From NCBI RefSeq assembly GCF_014534745.1, contig NZ_JACVVP010000037.1, positions 1 through 64,000 on the forward strand: 64,000 nucleotides of DNA, in the 5' to 3' direction. The stretch is from Flammeovirga sp. EKP202 (GTDB taxonomy: Bacteria > Bacteroidota > Bacteroidia > Cytophagales > Flammeovirgaceae). The notes under the pieces were generated by a model. That model saw only the letters and a program-made list of their open reading frames with translations, was not told the origin of the DNA and searched no databases. A program made the translations under genes and the position numbers. Positions 63,308 through 64,000 of the stretch are shown one piece after another (the first letter of the stretch is position 1; every line of letters starts with the position of its first letter).

Positions 63308-64000
63308 TTATCGTCTGGTAATTGTAGCGTCTGAGTTGAGGATTAAGCTGGCCACAATGGCATTAGCGGCCACTTTTGATGGATTTAATCGAGTATCCAC
63401 TTCTGATTCACCCGCTGAAAGCCAACCTTTTGTTTTCTCTGGAGAAGTCTCAAAACGTTGTATCTCTTTTGTTTGTACTTCTTTTAATAGTGCTAATTCT
63501 TGGTTAGAGATAGCACGACCTGTCAATTTGTAATAGACCGTTTGAATGCCTTCATCGATAAAATCACTCTTTGTAATCTCTTCCCCTAATTTTCTGCACG
63601 CTTCCAAGTATGTCGGGTCGTTCATAAGTACTAAGGCTTGAAGTGGCGTATTGGTTTTTTGTCTTTTAACAGCACATTCACTTCTCTCAGGCTGATCAAA
63701 AGTCGATTGCGTAGGATTGGGAACCGTCCTTTTCCAAAAGGTATACAAGCTTCTTCTATATAAATCATCACCGTGATCTTGCACATAAGTGCCACCATTC
63801 ATTTTCCATAATCCTTCCGGCTGATAAGGTTTCACACTCTTACCGCCTACTTTCGGTTTTAATAAATTGCTGGCTAGAAGTGCATTATCTCTCATCATCT
63901 CACTGCTCAGTCTAAATTGAGGTCCTCTAGCCAAAAGTGTGTTGTAAGGGTCTTTTTCTCTCAATTCAGGGGAACAATGACTACTTTGTCTATAAGTGGC
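63308..64000 (-). CDS. DUF1553 protein, C-terminal part, cut by window edge
   Basis: The frame is open to the window end; the apparent start at 63964 is only an internal TTG. The reading ATYRQSSHCSPELREKDPYN continues into NTLLARGPQFRLSSEMMRDN, QPEGLWKMNGGTYVQDH, FDQPERSECAVKRQ and NTPLQALVLMNDPTYLEACR, typical of the DUF1553 C-terminal domain, which in full-length genes follows PSCyt1 and DUF1549. Function unknown; it is the upstream partner of DUF1501 in this operon. Confidence 0.85.
   Translation of the reverse strand, partial: ATYRQSSHCSPELREKDPYNTLLARGPQFRLSSEMMRDNALLASNLLKPKVGGKSVKPYQPEGLWKMNGGTYVQDHGDDLYRRSLYTFWKRTVPNPTQSTFDQPERSECAVKRQKTNTPLQALVLMNDPTYLEACRKLGEEITKSDFIDEGIQTVYYKLTGRAISNQELALLKEVQTKEIQRFETSPEKTKGWLSAGESEVDTRLNPSKVAANAIVASLILNSDATITRR

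Noticed and set aside
63225-63533. A 102-codon plus-strand frame
   Set aside because: It is antisense to the DUF1501 and DUF1553 genes and its residues simply mirror their codons.

Overview
The window looks like marine Bacteroidota DNA, probably a Cytophagales member such as a Flammeovirga relative (inference). It is AT-rich, several secreted proteins end in type IX secretion (T9SS) sorting domains, promoters fit the Bacteroidota TTTG / TAnnTTTG pattern, and it carries a seaweed-polysaccharide degradation locus. No rRNA, tRNA, CRISPR array or intact transposase was seen.

Layout. 0-12 kb is an accessory zone of small, mostly unknown genes with visible decay: a MORN-repeat gene with a shifted frame at its 5' end, a broken SMI1/KNR4 immunity-type gene, a VOC-family C-terminal scrap and a possible AraC scrap. 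Intact genes there include a TolB-N/TPR/AraC regulator, a serine hydrolase, an HExxH membrane protein, a flavin amine oxidase and an M15 peptidase. 12.1-17.2 kb encodes a 1696-residue exported protein with a C-terminal caspase-like (C14) domain. 17.3-36.2 kb is mostly housekeeping and envelope genes: an SDR / 53-aa protein / SRPBCC operon, a secreted GH13 amylase with starch-binding modules, AhpC, a DUF3857 protein, a MuiA-like protein, a LysR/MdaB divergent pair, a TIM-barrel isomerase-like protein, a Na+ symporter with its DUF4212 subunit, and SbcD.

36.5-58.8 kb is a polysaccharide-utilisation locus, most likely for a sulfated red-algal galactan (agar or porphyran). It holds a tandem NPCBM protein, three S1 sulfatases, two GH16 enzymes with the ExDxxE site, two right-handed beta-helix proteins, a GH117 anhydrogalactosidase, a GH3 enzyme and a TPR-LuxR regulator. 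The GH3, two sulfatases and one beta-helix protein form a tightly packed minus-strand operon. The expected division of labour is outer endo-cleavage by the secreted and lipoprotein GH16 enzymes, desulfation by the sulfatases, and exo-trimming by GH117 and GH3. No SusC/SusD pair is present in the window. 59-64 kb is a minus-strand operon of DUF1553, DUF1501, a beta-propeller protein and a PSCyt-type cytochrome/LRR protein, a set better known from Planctomycetes.

The most unusual signal lies between the genes. At least fourteen intergenic copies of a modular repeat (about 390-435 bp when complete) share near-identical terminal inverted repeats (TACATTGTAAACTAA...) and interchangeable hairpin modules. 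The stems of two modules vary by compensatory base changes between copies, so the structure itself appears to be conserved. Two complete copies begin 1 nt after a stop codon. This may be a non-autonomous mobile element or structured-RNA family and is the best candidate here for something undescribed.
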